A stretch of 64,000 nucleotides of DNA from Nymphaea colorata (taxonomy: Eukaryota > Streptophyta > Magnoliopsida > Nymphaeales > Nymphaeaceae): positions 4,109,224 through 4,173,223 of the forward strand of contig NC_045141.1 in the NCBI RefSeq assembly GCF_008831285.2, given 5' to 3'. A model generated the notes under the pieces. It searched no databases, was not told where the DNA came from, and saw nothing but the letters and a program-made list of their open reading frames with translations. Below are positions 35,201-46,464 of this stretch, in pieces. The position numbers and the translations under genes are program-made. Each line of letters opens with the position of its first letter. The first letter of the stretch is position 1.

Positions 35201-37330
35201 GTACTCATTTGTGGACTTTAAAAGTTTTCAATTGGTTGGAAGTTGGCCATGTATCTCCTTTGCCTTTTGGTTTTGGCATTGGCTATTCATGTGGTTTCTC
35301 ATATAATGGTAGTTACTGCTCTGGTGCATACATGAGTTCAAAATATCCCAGGATAAGGTTCGCAGCTTTGGCTTCTTTTGTGACTGCTTACCTATAGATC
35401 TAATAGGCAATGATTTTTTTCTTTAAGCCCTTCTACTCTTTGTATCTTTTCACATTAGAAAGTCTAACAGTTGGTCATGCATGTTCATCCCTCCCAGGCT
35501 CCCAGTTAGTTTGCTGATGGATAAGGTATGTGTTGGACCCAAGGATTTTCATTTCTGCTTAGATAACAAATGGTTGGATTTTTCGGTATTCATCCAGATT
35601 GATTTAAGAAATGACCCCAAACCTAGACCAAGTAATGCTAAGGGCATTCTGACATATATTTTACGTTAAAAGTACATATAACGTTCTTGGGCCAATTGAG
35701 TCAAGTTGAATATCCAAAGAAAAGTATCTACCAATCCAGTCAATATATTTCTCGTATCAGGTTTAGGTTGACCCAAGTAAATACTTGGACATTGTTTTCC
35801 ATTCCAATACTCTAGCACTTGGTTCAGGTGGAGCGAGGTATGCAATGACTACCTGTACCTTCACACCCTACTCTTAGTTAGGGGTGTCAAATTGATTGGA
35901 TTCAAATAAGATGCACCCTTTCCCACTCAATTTATCAAATGTTCACATATTGGATTTGAACACAGATGAAGAAATGACTATACCATGCACAACCAAATCA
36001 GATTGGATCTAACTTTTAATTTGTGATTGCAAAATCCACAATATTGATTTGGACCCAATCCGGGCCTGCCTTAATATTAAATGAGTAGCAGGTTGGATCT
36101 TATGTCCCGCACCTGCCCATATATATTGTTATTAATAAAAATAATTTTATCAGGTAAATAAAAATTAATTTAATATTTTGTAGCCACATGATTTACGTAT
36201 AAGATATTGGATTATTAACTATGCCTCCTCATCGCTTTTGATAGCTTCTTAAAGCTAAGCTCCCCATTCCTTCCTCTTCAATGTGGGGCTAAACAATGAA
36301 CATGTTGTTTAGCCTATATTGAAGAGGAAGGAGTGGGAGCATTTTGGCTCCTTGTTCAATCACAGATGTGTGTAAAGCCGAATTTGATCTGGCTGGCATC
36401 GAGCCAAGTATCTAATGGGCCAGGTTAGTCTGGTACTCGACCCGAATGGGCCAGGCCTGGGTGCTGCAGTCGGCCTGATGGGGCCTAATAATCTTTTTTG
36501 TTTTTGTTTTTCAATGTTCATCCCATAGACTGACCCCTTCTTATAAGTGTTGCTTAGGTGGCTTTTCTAAAAGATTTTAGATATAGGACTAAAATTTTGT
36601 ACTGCACTTAAGTAATCAATAAAAAATAAAATGTGACTTTTGGTATACCATGTGCACTGCACTGGGCATAAGCCTCTAAAGCATTTTTTAAAAAAAGGTA
36701 TCGGATCAGGTAGTGGGCAGTTTTTTGGGCCTGGTACCTGGTAAACCCTGGGTCCAGCCCTGTTATTAACAGGCCAGGTAATGGGCCCGACACTAACTCA
36801 ACTGGGCTCACTGGTCCTTTTTGAGAATCGGGTCATGCAGAGTCCTACACTTGAGCTGATGGCTGCACAATCTCTTCACCAATGTGCCTTTTATGGAACT
36901 CTGGTTGCTGAGTTGTGTAATCTCTTGCATCATTGGCAACCTTACCAAATACATGTTTATAGCTTTATATTTGTCTGCACCTTTAATGTTAGTTTGCATC
37001 TCCAGATACTCATGCATTTATTGATTATTTATAGATCACAAATTTTATATTATTGCTACTTCATTTGGATATTAGATTTTTATTTAAATTTTCTCTGTTG
37101 AGGTTTGGATCCCTATTCTTAACCAAAAAGAAACATTGCACATGTGGTTTTAATTTTTGGTTGTTTTTTCCTTGTTTTGCATCTTATTTATGATAGACCT
37201 GCTTCCCCATAGCTAAGTGGTGACTAATGTAAATTACTAGTATGAGGTTCAGGGTTTGGGGCCTGATAGAGAGAGATGAAGAGAGAGCATCTTATTTAGG
37301 AGATTAGCCTGATTATTTTTGTGTCTGCAG
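35201..37330. other. J-domain gene intron 5, repeat-bearing
   Basis: Contains a hairpin at 36259-36340. A MITE-like block lies at about 35880-36140 (TAGGGGTGTCAAATTGATTGG start). GC-rich GGGCCAGGCC/GGCCTGATGGGGCC blocks lie at 36400-36490 and 36720-36810 and resemble the GC-rich hAT-like repeats elsewhere in the window. No coding sequence recognised. Confidence 0.45.
36259..36340. repeat. 82-nt near-perfect hairpin in intron 5
   Basis: The left arm CTCCCCATTCCTTCCTCTTC and the 16 nt after it pair with the reverse complement of the right arm (CTCCCACTCCTTCCTCTTCA and on), with about five mismatches over 36 bp and a loop of about 8 nt. Weaker pairing extends the stem outwards. It could be a small inverted-repeat MITE or a small-RNA precursor. 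Confidence 0.6.
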
Positions 37331-37367
37331 GTTTAGGGCAAAGCCTTGCACAGAGGAGGAGATTAAG
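37331..37367 (+). CDS. J-domain gene exon 6
   Basis: The 37-nt exon after TCTGCAG completes the Arg split from exon 5 and reads FRAKPCTEEEIK, ending phase 0 before GTATTT. This is the linker between J-domain helices I and II; the following TAFR...HPD exon was not found. Confidence 0.6.
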
Positions 37368-37769
37368 GTATTTAAGCTCATTTCTTCTGTATTTTTACTT
37401 GGATGCCTTTTTTATGGGAGTGAGTGTTCTTTATGCTGCCTTATTTTATTGTCTTATTGATGGATGAAAAAACTCATAACTTTTAGACTTTCGCCTTGTA
37501 ATTTTTATTGCTTGTATTTTAAGTGATTGAAAAATGAAAGATGAAGAACAAGTGCTGAAATTATTTGAATCATCATGTAGTGATAATATAAAAAGTTTGT
37601 GTTATTATAACTGAATCAGCAGAGCTGCCGATTTGGTGAATCAGCCGCTTCACTGATTTGGCTGAATCAATTTTAAATCGTCCAAAAATATTTAAAGTTT
37701 TTTTAAAAGTAAAGGAAAAAATGTATAAAAATAAACCAAACATGAAAGAATTATTAAAATATTTTAGAG

Positions 37770-38290
37770 GCAATCATTGTTGGTCAACATCAACATCCAT
37801 GATCCATGCATGCTTGACTTGCTTAATTCTTTTCATCATTTCAATGATAGAGGCAGAACGAATCTAACCTTCAATAGCTTCAAATTAAAATACTTATTGA
37901 AAATAAAATGAGCATATTGATAGTTTATGACAAAATTTAATGGTTTTCTGATGTTCCTGACATCTTACTCAATCTCTTCATTTGATGAACAGAAATTATA
38001 TGTATTGGCAACTTCTTTTGATGGGTTGCAAATACTTTTGAATGTTAGATTTAAGCTATGCACCACATAATGAGTAGAAGATATGACTATACTTGGGATC
38101 ACTTGCCAAACTCATCCTTGCAGGACTGCAAACTGGAAGAACTCCTTCAAATACTAAATATCTTTATACTTCCCAAATGCATCAATACACTTCAAAAGAA
38201 TTGGCCCATTAAACGAATGTACAATAAAATTTATGAATTGTTGTTCTTGTATACCAGTCTGTCCATCAGAAATAGTAGAGACTCCATATT
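37770..38290 (-). mobile_element. hAT transposase relic (DUF659 region)
   Basis: On the minus strand, SDGQTGIQEQQFINFIVHS and GPILLKCIDAFGKYKD match the DUF659 hAT transposase block (SDGWTD...INF, FLKxxDAS). They are followed by YSHIFYSLCGA / VVHSLNL (the WTPCxxHxLNL block, broken between two frames) and then SKLKLLKV-RF (KLLKVxETRF). At least four breaks. It lies in what should be intron 6 of the J-domain gene. Terminal repeats were not identified. Confidence 0.6.
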
Positions 38291-38299
38291 GTTTTCATG

Positions 38300-41260
38300 A
38301 AAATTGTCGTTTTCTTTAATAAGTTCTCATTCTTTTCTTTCTCTTCTGCAAGGACTACTATTCTCAACTTCTCTTAACTAGGGGCACATGACCAGCCAAA
38401 TTGCTAATAGTCAAAATTGTCACCATATCTTTCCAATAAGGACTTCTAGGTTCTAGCTATATTGGGAGGAAGTGTACTTGCAAAATAGAACTGCGTTGCT
38501 GCAGCCACATATGCTGAACCTCATTGTTGCTTATCTAGGATAATTATAAAGTTCCATTGGGAGAAAAACAGGAAGATTTCAGAATTCAAAAGCAACAATA
38601 TGGAGCTAGCACCATAGCAAGAACATACACACATCATATACATGGCATAATCTAGAAACACCCAGAACTAGAATCGTTTAATGGCATTGACATGCATACA
38701 CAGTCTATTTTACCATGGAAATAGGACTGAAAACAGCCACACTAAAGAAAATGCAAAGCAAAACATCAAGAAAATATAAACTACAAAGGCTGCACAAGAC
38801 AAACTTTTTTACATCATAGAAAAAGAATTAGCAGACAGGAAGAACAATGCAACATTGACGGTAAGGGTCTTAGAATGATAACTTCAGATGGAATGGAAAA
38901 AAATAAATTAAGAACGACTACGATAACATTGTTTTCTAAGCAATGGTCATGCATGCATATTAAAGGCAAACTGATAACATAATCATATCACTGCATGCCA
39001 ACAGAAAAACTAAACGTTACATGGAGAAGCTAAGAACAGGGGAGACAAACTGAGTTAAACTGAGAAGGAAATGGACTGTCTCTCATTGTAGAGCAGAAAA
39101 GGAAGCAAAATAGATAGAGGGAGAGATGATAGAGTATTGTCCTGGGGAGCATAAAAAAACCCACGATAGATAGGAGGGTAAAAATGGGTGCTGCTGAAGA
39201 GAAAAGATCCAAGGGAGAAAACACTAGAAAAAGTCATCGGATGCCAGAAATTGAGGGAGGGTTGCAAAGCACACTGGATGATATATTGTGGGAGAAAACA
39301 CTATAAAAAGTCAACGGATGCAGGAAATGTCGGAGGGTTGCAAAGCACAGGAGCTGTCCACTGAGAACCTTCAACTTTGGTTGAGGGCAAGCATCCTCCT
39401 GCATATATAAGCAGTTAACTAACACCCAATTTCTGGACCAAATTGGACCTGGTCAGTTTTGATAGGATTTGGATACAGCCTCATATGTGTTGACCGCACT
39501 TGATATGGTCAAAGCCATCTCTGGGCCGTGTCCAGACCTGCATCTATATCCGGCCATGTCATCTATATCCGGCCATGTCGACATGGGTTCATCGGCCTTC
39601 CAAAACCGGAAGGCCTGTGTTACAGAACACAGAAGTGAACCAAGATATGAACAGGAAACCTAGTCTTACATGAACTGTTTACTTTCTTGAAGTTGATGAG
39701 ACTTCTGGGTTTTTCATTCACTCGTGTTCGTTCTCAACATTTTTGTTGCATCTTCATGGGATCACTCCTAATTTCAACACGTGAGGCGTCGGCACCCATA
39801 TCCACCATATTTTAAAAATGTCATGATACCTTCAACATTTTTTAAACGAATGATAATAAAAGAAGATATTTTCAGAGCATCACCAAAAAATATATAACCC
39901 TGTCAAATCATGATACTTTTGTATAATATCACAATATTTAACTTCTTTGAAAAGGCTTTTTTAACATGTGTGAAATTATGTAAATTATTATGTTAATTTG
40001 AGTTGTTGCAAAAAATAAAAAAAATGTAAAACTTATTCTTTTTATAGTTTTCTGTTATATTTAACTTTTCAAGGTTTAGAACTTCTGAGTTCTTCCCAAG
40101 ATTTTACAAAATGCTCCTGAGAAACTTCGATGAGAAATTCCCAAGGATACAATGGTAACTATTCCCTGATGCACTGAGCCTCATACCTATGTTACAGCAT
40201 ATCAATGACGATGCTGATTTTGAGTTGTTCCGTCCATGGAAATTTTCATATCCCTACACTTCTTCACGTGGGCATAGCCTGATGGGGCATTGGTATTTGC
40301 TGATTCCTGAACTTCCTTCACTCCCTTCGTGTGGACATAACCTGGATTCCTTGAGGCATGGGTAGTTTCTGATTCATCGACATGGGTAGAAATTCACAAT
40401 CACTAATATCTCCAAGGCACTGAAAATATTGCCATCCTGCCACCATCTAAGCACCAGCTGCTAATGTTTTCACTATCCTAAAATGATACCAATGCTGAAC
40501 TGGTTAACTCTGTGCCTATAGCTGAATCATTTTCTGCAAGTATCAAATAATAATAAAACCCACCCAAGTCTGTACTTAATTTCTCATCGATGTTGTATAG
40601 TGTTGGGCCAATTAAAAACGTTAAACAAAAGGTACCTTGAGATAGACATGTAACTAATCTAAATTCACACGAAATTCTATCAAAATCATTGTTAGTTGTC
40701 ATACATACGGTTCTTGGGTTTTATACCAGAACGGCCATTCTCAGGTAACAATCCAGAAAATGTGCTTTTTCTCAGGAAGGAAAATCTCAAAAATTCAAAA
40801 TATTCAAAATGTAAAAAAGTAGAAAACTTCTATGAAACTTTTGTCTTTTACACTATATTTCTTACAAAAACATTGATAAGAATTCAAAATACTACTAAAA
40901 TGTTAAAAGAAATCTAAACATTTAAAATATATGAGGAAACAATTCTCTCAGAAAATGGAAGAAATGCAATATTTTATTTTCGGTTTTTTAAATATTGTAA
41001 TTTTCATTTTTTTTTGCATTTTTTTAAGAAAAATGGCTATATTTTTGGCATTTCTCAAAATTAGAAAACAATATGAAGATGTGCATGTATACAATTGACA
41101 CATGAAAAGGATAAGTACTTCTCAATTTTTTGAAAAATTGATGGATGTGGGTTCTCCTCCTTTGTTTAAATTGAAAGAATGGGACAAATGAAAAGGGCAC
41201 TAACAGTAAAATCTTATTTATGAAAACTAAATAAGCTCTTTGAGACAGTTAATCCAAAGA
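38300..41260. other. Non-coding DNA with small tandem repeats
   Basis: No gene or J-domain exon recognised. A roughly 85-bp tandem pair lies at about 39212-39272 and 39291-39350 (GAGAAAACACTA(G/T)AAAAAGTCA(T/A)CGGATGC). A 20-bp tandem duplication (CATCTATATCCGGCCATGT) lies at 39541-39580. The remainder is AT-rich. Confidence 0.4.
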
Positions 41261-41281
41261 ATGTGAACGTTCGTTTTTTTG

Positions 41282-41282
<1 letters not shown>

Positions 41283-41313
<31 letters not shown>

Positions 41314-41392
41314 AGAGAGAATAAGAAACTTGTCTTCGTGTACATGCATGTCTGTGTGTGTGTGTCTGTGGCAGAGAGAGAGAGAGAGAGAG
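41283..41392. repeat. (TG)n and (GA)n microsatellites at the gap edge
   Basis: A (TG)n run at about 41283-41312, a second short TG run near 41353, and (GA)n at 41373-41392 that continues into the N run. Low-complexity sequence is a likely reason for the assembly break. Confidence 0.9.
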
Positions 41393-41492
41393 NNNNNNNN
41401 NNNNNNNNNNNNNNNNNNNNNNNNNNNNNNNNNNNNNNNNNNNNNNNNNNNNNNNNNNNNNNNNNNNNNNNNNNNNNNNNNNNNNNNNNNNN
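41393..41492. other. Assembly gap (100 N)
   Basis: Exactly 100 Ns, the usual placeholder for a gap of unknown size. It removes the 3' end of the gypsy integrase and any 3' LTR, and may hide exons of the J-domain gene. Confidence 0.98.
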
Positions 41493-43688
41493 TCGATAAG
41501 AATTGTGAGGTAGAACCTCTTTGACAACATATGGTCCTTCCCAGTTCGGCGCCCATTTTCCTTTGGGTCTACTCCTGAGTGGAACTATGGATCTTAAAAC
41601 AAGATCATTTACCTGAAATTTTCTTTCAATGACTGATTTGGCATAATGTCGGGCGACTCTCTTACGATAGACTTCGGCATGCTCTGCCGCTTGTAGTCTT
41701 TTCTCGTCTAAGAGGTCTAATTGAGTAAGTCTTTTTTTGTATTTGCTAATTGGGAGTTCAATGAGAGCAGCAAATTTCATTGCTGGTTTTTGGACATGTA
41801 ATGGAAGGACAATTTCCGTTCCATATACTAATTCTGCTGGTGTAGCATTGGTGGGTGTCCGAATTGTGGTTCGATACGCCCAAAGTGCATTGTGCATTTT
41901 CTCGTGCCAATCTCGGCCTGTTTCAACTGTCCTTTCTAAGACACGAATCAAAATCTTGTTGGTTGCTTCTGCCTGACCATTACCTTGAGGGTAATATGGG
42001 GCAGAAAAGTGATGTTGTATTTTGTGTTTGTGACAAAGATTGCGCATTTTCTCATTTTTGAAATGAGTACCGTTATCAGAAACGATATCATGCGGGATGC
42101 CAAATCTACACAAAAGATTTTTATGAATGAAGGACACTACGTGTTGTCCTTCGACTGTTTTTAAAGTGATCGCTTCCACCCATTTGGTGAAGTAATCTGT
42201 AGCTGCAAGAAAATACCTGTGTCCATTTGAGGCAGGTGGATTGATTGGACCGACTACGTCGAAGGCCCACATGGAGAATGGCCATGGTGAGCTGACCGAA
42301 TGAAGGTACGCTGCTGGAGCATGAATTGATGGTGCATGCAACTGACATTTGATGCATTTCTTGACAAATTGGTGACAGTCTCTTTGCATTGTGGGCCAAT
42401 AGTACCCTGCTCTGACTATCTGCTTGACGAGGGTCTGATACCCTACATGTCCCCCACAAATTCCTTCATGGGCTTCTTGAATGACTTCTAGTGCCTCATT
42501 TGCATCGAGACATCTAGCATATTCTGTGCTGAATCCTCTTCTGTATAGGATGTCGGCTAGAATGAAATATCTTGAAGACATGTGTCTCAAAACTCTTTGC
42601 TCTTTTCGAGACATTTCTGGTGGAAGTGTTCCAGTTTGGAGAAAATCCTTGATGTTCTGATACCATGGTGTTTCTCTACTTTCTGCTTGCAACACCTGTT
42701 CTGGTATGACAAAAGATGGTTGTTCGAGTCTTCCAACTTCAAAAGATCTGATAGATTCTCCAGGTTTGAAGGCAATGGTAGAGCCTAAACTGGCTAAACC
42801 GTCTGCTATTGGGTTAAATTCTCTTTTGACATGTAAGAGTTGACATTCCTCGAACTGTCTTAAGAGGGAAGCTGCTAACTCTTGATATGGGATCAATTTT
42901 TGATCTTTGACTTGCCAATCTCCATTGACCTGACTGACAGCTAAGAGAGAATCTCCAAAAATGCGAACTCTCTGCACTTTAAATTTGAGCAACATTTTGA
43001 GTCCTTGGATTAGGGCCTCGTACTCTGCCATATTATGCGTGCAGGAAAAATTCAATTTGAGAGAGTAAGGAATCATTTCCCTTTCTGGTGTAATGAAAAG
43101 TATCCCAATGCCTGCCCCAGCTGTGCTCTTAGATCCATCAAAGTACATCTCCCAAATCGGCTCTGGTTCAGTTGTCAGGATTTGCTCATCTGGAAAATCA
43201 TCATTTGTTCTAATTTCTTCATATAGAGGAAAATCTGCCAATTGGTCTGCAATGGCTTGCCCCTTGATTGATTTTTGTGACACATATTCCAAATCATATT
43301 GCATCAGCAAAACCTGCCACTTTGCTATCCTTCCATTCAGAAATGGCTGTTCGAGGATATATTTGAGTGGATTAAGTTTGGATAAAATTTTAACTTCACA
43401 AGCCAATAGATAATGCCTTAATTTTTGACACATCCACACCAAGGCTAAGCAAGTTTTTTCCATGTGCGAGTAGTTCTTTTCATACTGCACAAATGTCTTA
43501 CTGATGTAATAAATGGCATGTTCTATTCGGCATCCTTCTTCATATTGAGCCAGAAATCCACCACAGGCTGAATCGTTAACTGTGATGTAAAGGAGTAGAG
43601 GTTCCCCTAAAATTGGAGGTTTTAAAATTGGTGGGCAAAGAAGATACTTCTTGATCTTTTCGAATGAGGCTTGACATTCATCCCCCAT
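41493..43688 (-). CDS. Gypsy pol: RNase H, aRNase H and integrase (partial, runs into gap)
   Basis: A single open frame of over 700 codons. It starts with the RT-linked RNase H (LLLYITVNDSACGGFLAQYE, decayed first Asp context; then YYISKTF, EKTCLALVW). Next is an archaeal-type RNase H with MYFDGSK, MAEYEALIQGL, IFGDSLLAVSQV and NPIADGLASL. Integrase follows with an HHCC zinc finger (H-x-H around GICGGHVGY; CIKCQ) and the D,D,E residues in MWAFDVVGP, IVSDNGTHF and NGQAEATNK. The chromodomain-free C-terminus (GPYVVKEVLPHNSYR) runs into the Ns. The frame continuing beyond the gap is artefactual. Confidence 0.8.
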
Positions 43689-44851
43689 TCAAATTTGACT
43701 CCTTTCCGCAGTAAATGGTTGAAGGGTTCGCATCTCATGGCGAGATTAGATATAAACCTTCTGATTGACTGAATTCTGCCTTGCAAGCTGCGTAGCTCCT
43801 TAAGATTTGTTGGGGGTGACATTTCGATGATCGCCTTTGCTTTGGAAGGATCCATCTCGATTCCCTTTTGGCTGACCATAAATCCCAAAAGCTTACCGGA
43901 TTCCACACCAAATACACATTTTTGTGGATTCAATCTAAGTTTGTATTGTAAGAGTCTATCAAAAACTTGAGAGAGAATGTTGATGTGATTCTCCCTTGTT
44001 TTTGACTTAATTAGTAGATCATCTACATATGCATCCATGATTTGATGCATTTGGTCATGAAAAATAGCTGCCATAGCCCTTTGATATGTTGCCCCAGCGT
44101 TCTTCAAACCAAATGGCATTACTGTATAGCAGAAGGTACCCCATGGGGTTGTAAATGATGTTTTGGCTTGATCTTGAGCTGCCAACTTAATTTGGTTATA
44201 ACCAGAATATCCATCCATAAAGGAGAACATAGCGTGACCTGCGGTACTGTCTACCAACAAGTCAATGTTTGGAAGTGGGTAGTCATCCTTTGGTGTAGCC
44301 TTATTCAAATCTCTGAAATCGATGCAGAGCCGAATTTTGCCATTTTTCTTTGGGACTACCACAATGTTTGCTAACCATTCAGGATAGTCGATTGTTCGGA
44401 TGAACCCTGCCTTTAGTAGGTCTTCCAGGCCTTCCTTAACTTGCCCCTCAAGACGAGGGTCTAGTTTCCTCAACTTTTGTTTGATTGGCTTGCATTCTGG
44501 TTTCAATGGTAGTCGATGCTCGACTAATTTTGTATCAAGTCCTGGCATGTCCTCATAAGTCCACGCAAAGGCTTCTTGATGCTTTTTGAGGAAGTCTATC
44601 AACTCTTTTCTTTCTTCTGCTGAGAGACTTGTTCCAATTTGCAAAATCTTTGGACTCTCTTCCGTGCCAATGTTAATTTCCTCAATCGGATCATTAATCA
44701 GAGGTGACGGTTGATCTTGCTTTCTCATTTGGATGAACTCTGGACATTCGGCCTCAGTGAGTTCTGGATTTATCTCCTTAAAAGCTTTTGATGTTTGATC
44801 CTCAAATGCCATCCTAAAGATTGTAAAGAAGTTAGATGAAATTTGAGACAT
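43622..44851 (-). CDS. Gypsy reverse transcriptase segment
   Basis: 409 codons. The pre-RT part has FLKKHQEAFAWTYEDMPGLD. The RT blocks are LLKAGFIRTIDYPEWLANIV, VVPKKNGKIRLCIDFRDLNK, PLPNIDLLVDSTAGHAMFSF, MDGYSGYNQIKL, FCYTVMPFGLKNAGATYQRA and the catalytic AYVDDLLIKS. They are followed by KCVFGVESGKLLGFMVSQKG. All key RT residues are intact. A frameshift near 43690 separates it from the RNase H part. A short non-coding spacer (44852-44993) lies upstream. Confidence 0.85.
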   Translation of the reverse strand: MSQISSNFFTIFRMAFEDQTSKAFKEINPELTEAECPEFIQMRKQDQPSPLINDPIEEINIGTEESPKILQIGTSLSAEERKELIDFLKKHQEAFAWTYEDMPGLDTKLVEHRLPLKPECKPIKQKLRKLDPRLEGQVKEGLEDLLKAGFIRTIDYPEWLANIVVVPKKNGKIRLCIDFRDLNKATPKDDYPLPNIDLLVDSTAGHAMFSFMDGYSGYNQIKLAAQDQAKTSFTTPWGTFCYTVMPFGLKNAGATYQRAMAAIFHDQMHQIMDAYVDDLLIKSKTRENHINILSQVFDRLLQYKLRLNPQKCVFGVESGKLLGFMVSQKGIEMDPSKAKAIIEMSPPTNLKELRSLQGRIQSIRRFISNLAMRCEPFNHLLRKGVKFEWGMNVKPHSKRSRSIFFAHQF

Positions 44852-44993
44852 TGTATATGGAAGTAATTTGCATTTGTCATTGTATTTTTGAAGGTATTAC
44901 AAAATGAAGACACTTGGTCTATTTGAGTACAATGACGACAAAATGACAAAATGATGGCGGATTTGTTGATTCAAATTGATGGTGAACATCCGC

Positions 44994-45572
44994 CTATGGT
45001 ATTGCTCTTGACGAAAGGTACTGGCTTGAATTCTTCCTCAACATCCACTTTTTCATAGCTTTGGCACCCAAGGCTTGAGTGCCTCGTTGTCCTGTCAAGG
45101 TAACTGGTTCCAAGATTCCATTTTCATGTTTGCCAAGGCCAGTAAATGGCTGGTAGCCATGGCGTATGAGTAAATCCAATCCTTTCTCATTCTGGCAGAA
45201 TTTCTTGAACAACGGATGACTTTTGTAACTTGTTTCAAGTTTGGTACCCCTTTTCACCCATACCTGTTTCTTTGGTTTCTGAATGGCCAATCTGCTAAGA
45301 CTTTGAGATATTTCTTCCTCTTTGCAGACTCGAATACTGGGTACCTCAATTGTATATGTTGGTACCGGAATCATTGGGTGTACAAGCCGACTTTCCCTAT
45401 CCTCTGCATAGATGGTTATAGAATTCCCGTGAGTCCATTTGACACACTGATGTAGAGTGGAGGGAACTGCATTGGTAGCATGGATCCATGGCCTGCCAAG
45501 CAACAAGTTGAAGGAGGGTTCTATATCCACCACATGAAATAAAACCCGATGATACGTCTCAGAAATATTCAA
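44994..45572 (-). CDS. Gypsy protease C-terminal part with G-patch domain
   Basis: The first part (FHVVDIEPSFNLLLGRPWIH) is the conserved C-terminal half of the aspartic protease. After a basic stretch comes LLIRHGYQPFTGLGKHENGI, a G-patch-like segment (hydrophobic, then GxGLGK), an RNA-binding module known from Tat-lineage elements and some retroviruses. The catalytic half lies in another frame at 45590-45830. Confidence 0.75.
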   Translation of the reverse strand: MNISETYHRVLFHVVDIEPSFNLLLGRPWIHATNAVPSTLHQCVKWTHGNSITIYAEDRESRLVHPMIPVPTYTIEVPSIRVCKEEEISQSLSRLAIQKPKKQVWVKRGTKLETSYKSHPLFKKFCQNEKGLDLLIRHGYQPFTGLGKHENGILEPVTLTGQRGTQALGAKAMKKWMLRKNSSQYLSSRAIP

Positions 45573-45589
45573 ATCCAGACATATGCATC

Positions 45590-45830
45590 CTAGGCATGGT
45601 TGTCCTGTCCCGTCATATCCATGGATGAAAATTTGGATGGAGTATAGTCAGCCTGTCTTATGCCCAACTCACGAGCTGTTTGTTGTGGACAGATGTTCAG
45701 GCTTGCTCCACCATCAATTAAAACGTGGGAGACTCTGGTGCCCCTTGTCTCTATCACTATGTGCAAGGCGTCATTGTGCGATGCACCTCCAGTTGGTAGA
45801 TCTTTATCAGAGAATATGATCGGACTATTT
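45590..45830 (-). pseudogene. Gypsy protease catalytic half, in a shifted frame
   Basis: The minus strand reads IFSDKDLPTGGASHNDALHI, then VSHVLIDGGASLNICPQQ with the catalytic Asp in DGG, the variant found in plant gypsy elements. It ends at a stop near 45590. Frameshifts on both sides separate it from gag and from the G-patch frame. Confidence 0.65.
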
Positions 45831-46457
45831 TCACATATTCAAAAGCCCATTCATTCCCCTGTTAGGGCTAAACCCTCCCTTCTTGACTTCAGGTAAGGGG
45901 TCCAATTCATTGAAAATGGATTCCAATGGTTCAGGGTCGCACACTTGTGACTTCTGATCAATCTCTGTCAGATGGTCTTGTTTAACCAGTCCGGTTTGTG
46001 CATTGATGGATCCTTTATCATGTTTGAAAAGCAATCCAAAGAAATCCAGGGACGCTGTATCCCTTTTGTTTGTCACCATAATTTGACGACCTGTTGAAAA
46101 TCTGACCATCGAAACTATTCCTTTGCCATGTTTAGGAAAAGGATTCTTGAGAATGTCCGGCTGTTCACTGACCTCTTTGATTATTTCTTTGTCAACTGCA
46201 TCTTGCACAATATTTTTAAGTACAAGGCAGTCTTCTGTATCATGTCCTGGAGCGCGATGAAATTTGCAGAATTGCTCTTTGTTTTTCCCCATCATTGGTG
46301 GGGGGTTGGAGACTTTTGGGAGAAACAGAGTACCTCTTTCGATTAGCATATGCATGACCTCTTCATAACTTTGTTGTAATGGGGTAAATTTTCTATCGTA
46401 CCCCCATCCAGGATGTTTGTTTTTGGTGCCACTACTACTGCCACTAGCTCTGTCCAT
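45831..46457 (-). CDS. Gypsy gag C-terminal part
   Basis: 208 codons with a Cys/His cluster CKFHRAPGHDTEDCLVLKN (C-x2-H-x4-H-x4-C, the gag zinc motif of Tat-type elements). Linker sequence to the protease follows. It starts just after a stop and frame change from the main gag domain. Confidence 0.7.
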   Translation of the reverse strand: MDRASGSSSGTKNKHPGWGYDRKFTPLQQSYEEVMHMLIERGTLFLPKVSNPPPMMGKNKEQFCKFHRAPGHDTEDCLVLKNIVQDAVDKEIIKEVSEQPDILKNPFPKHGKGIVSMVRFSTGRQIMVTNKRDTASLDFFGLLFKHDKGSINAQTGLVKQDHLTEIDQKSQVCDPEPLESIFNELDPLPEVKKGGFSPNRGMNGLLNM

Positions 46458-46464
46458 TACCCCT

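Larger units (their letters stand above)
22790..37367 (+). pseudogene. J-domain (DnaJ-like) gene, six exons, nonsense codon in exon 5, 3' part not found
   Basis: Exons joined by GT/AG sites in consistent phase are 22790-22906, 24192-24233, about 34178-34209, 34305-34431, 34968-35200 and 37331-37367, giving about 196 codons. The N-terminus is acidic, then LWKVLLFGTIGATVATTFA forms a hydrophobic segment. The middle is rich in Arg, Tyr and Glu (SFREEAWKK, MQEEYEDEMERV, YESWKDSGPGAYQQFQRDYW). The end, LSHHYSILGLDR then FRAKPCTEEEIK, is the start of a J-domain (helix I region, HYxxLGL). The HPD motif should follow on a later exon and was not seen before the gap or after the gypsy element. Codon 12 of exon 5 is TGA, in a context (SVFN-stop-ERNKY) where Arg CGA is likely ancestral. 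Function would be co-chaperone-like; partner unknown. Intact splice sites argue for recent or allelic inactivation. Confidence 0.65.

Noticed and set aside
34990-35397. 135-codon open frame overlapping exon 5
   Set aside because: It is a different frame from the J-domain-like reading and crosses the exon 5 donor into intron 5.
41214-41392. Continuation of the long minus-strand pol frame through the N run
   Set aside because: The reading beyond the gap is microsatellite translation (Ser-Leu and Thr-His repeats), so the real pol end is hidden by the gap.
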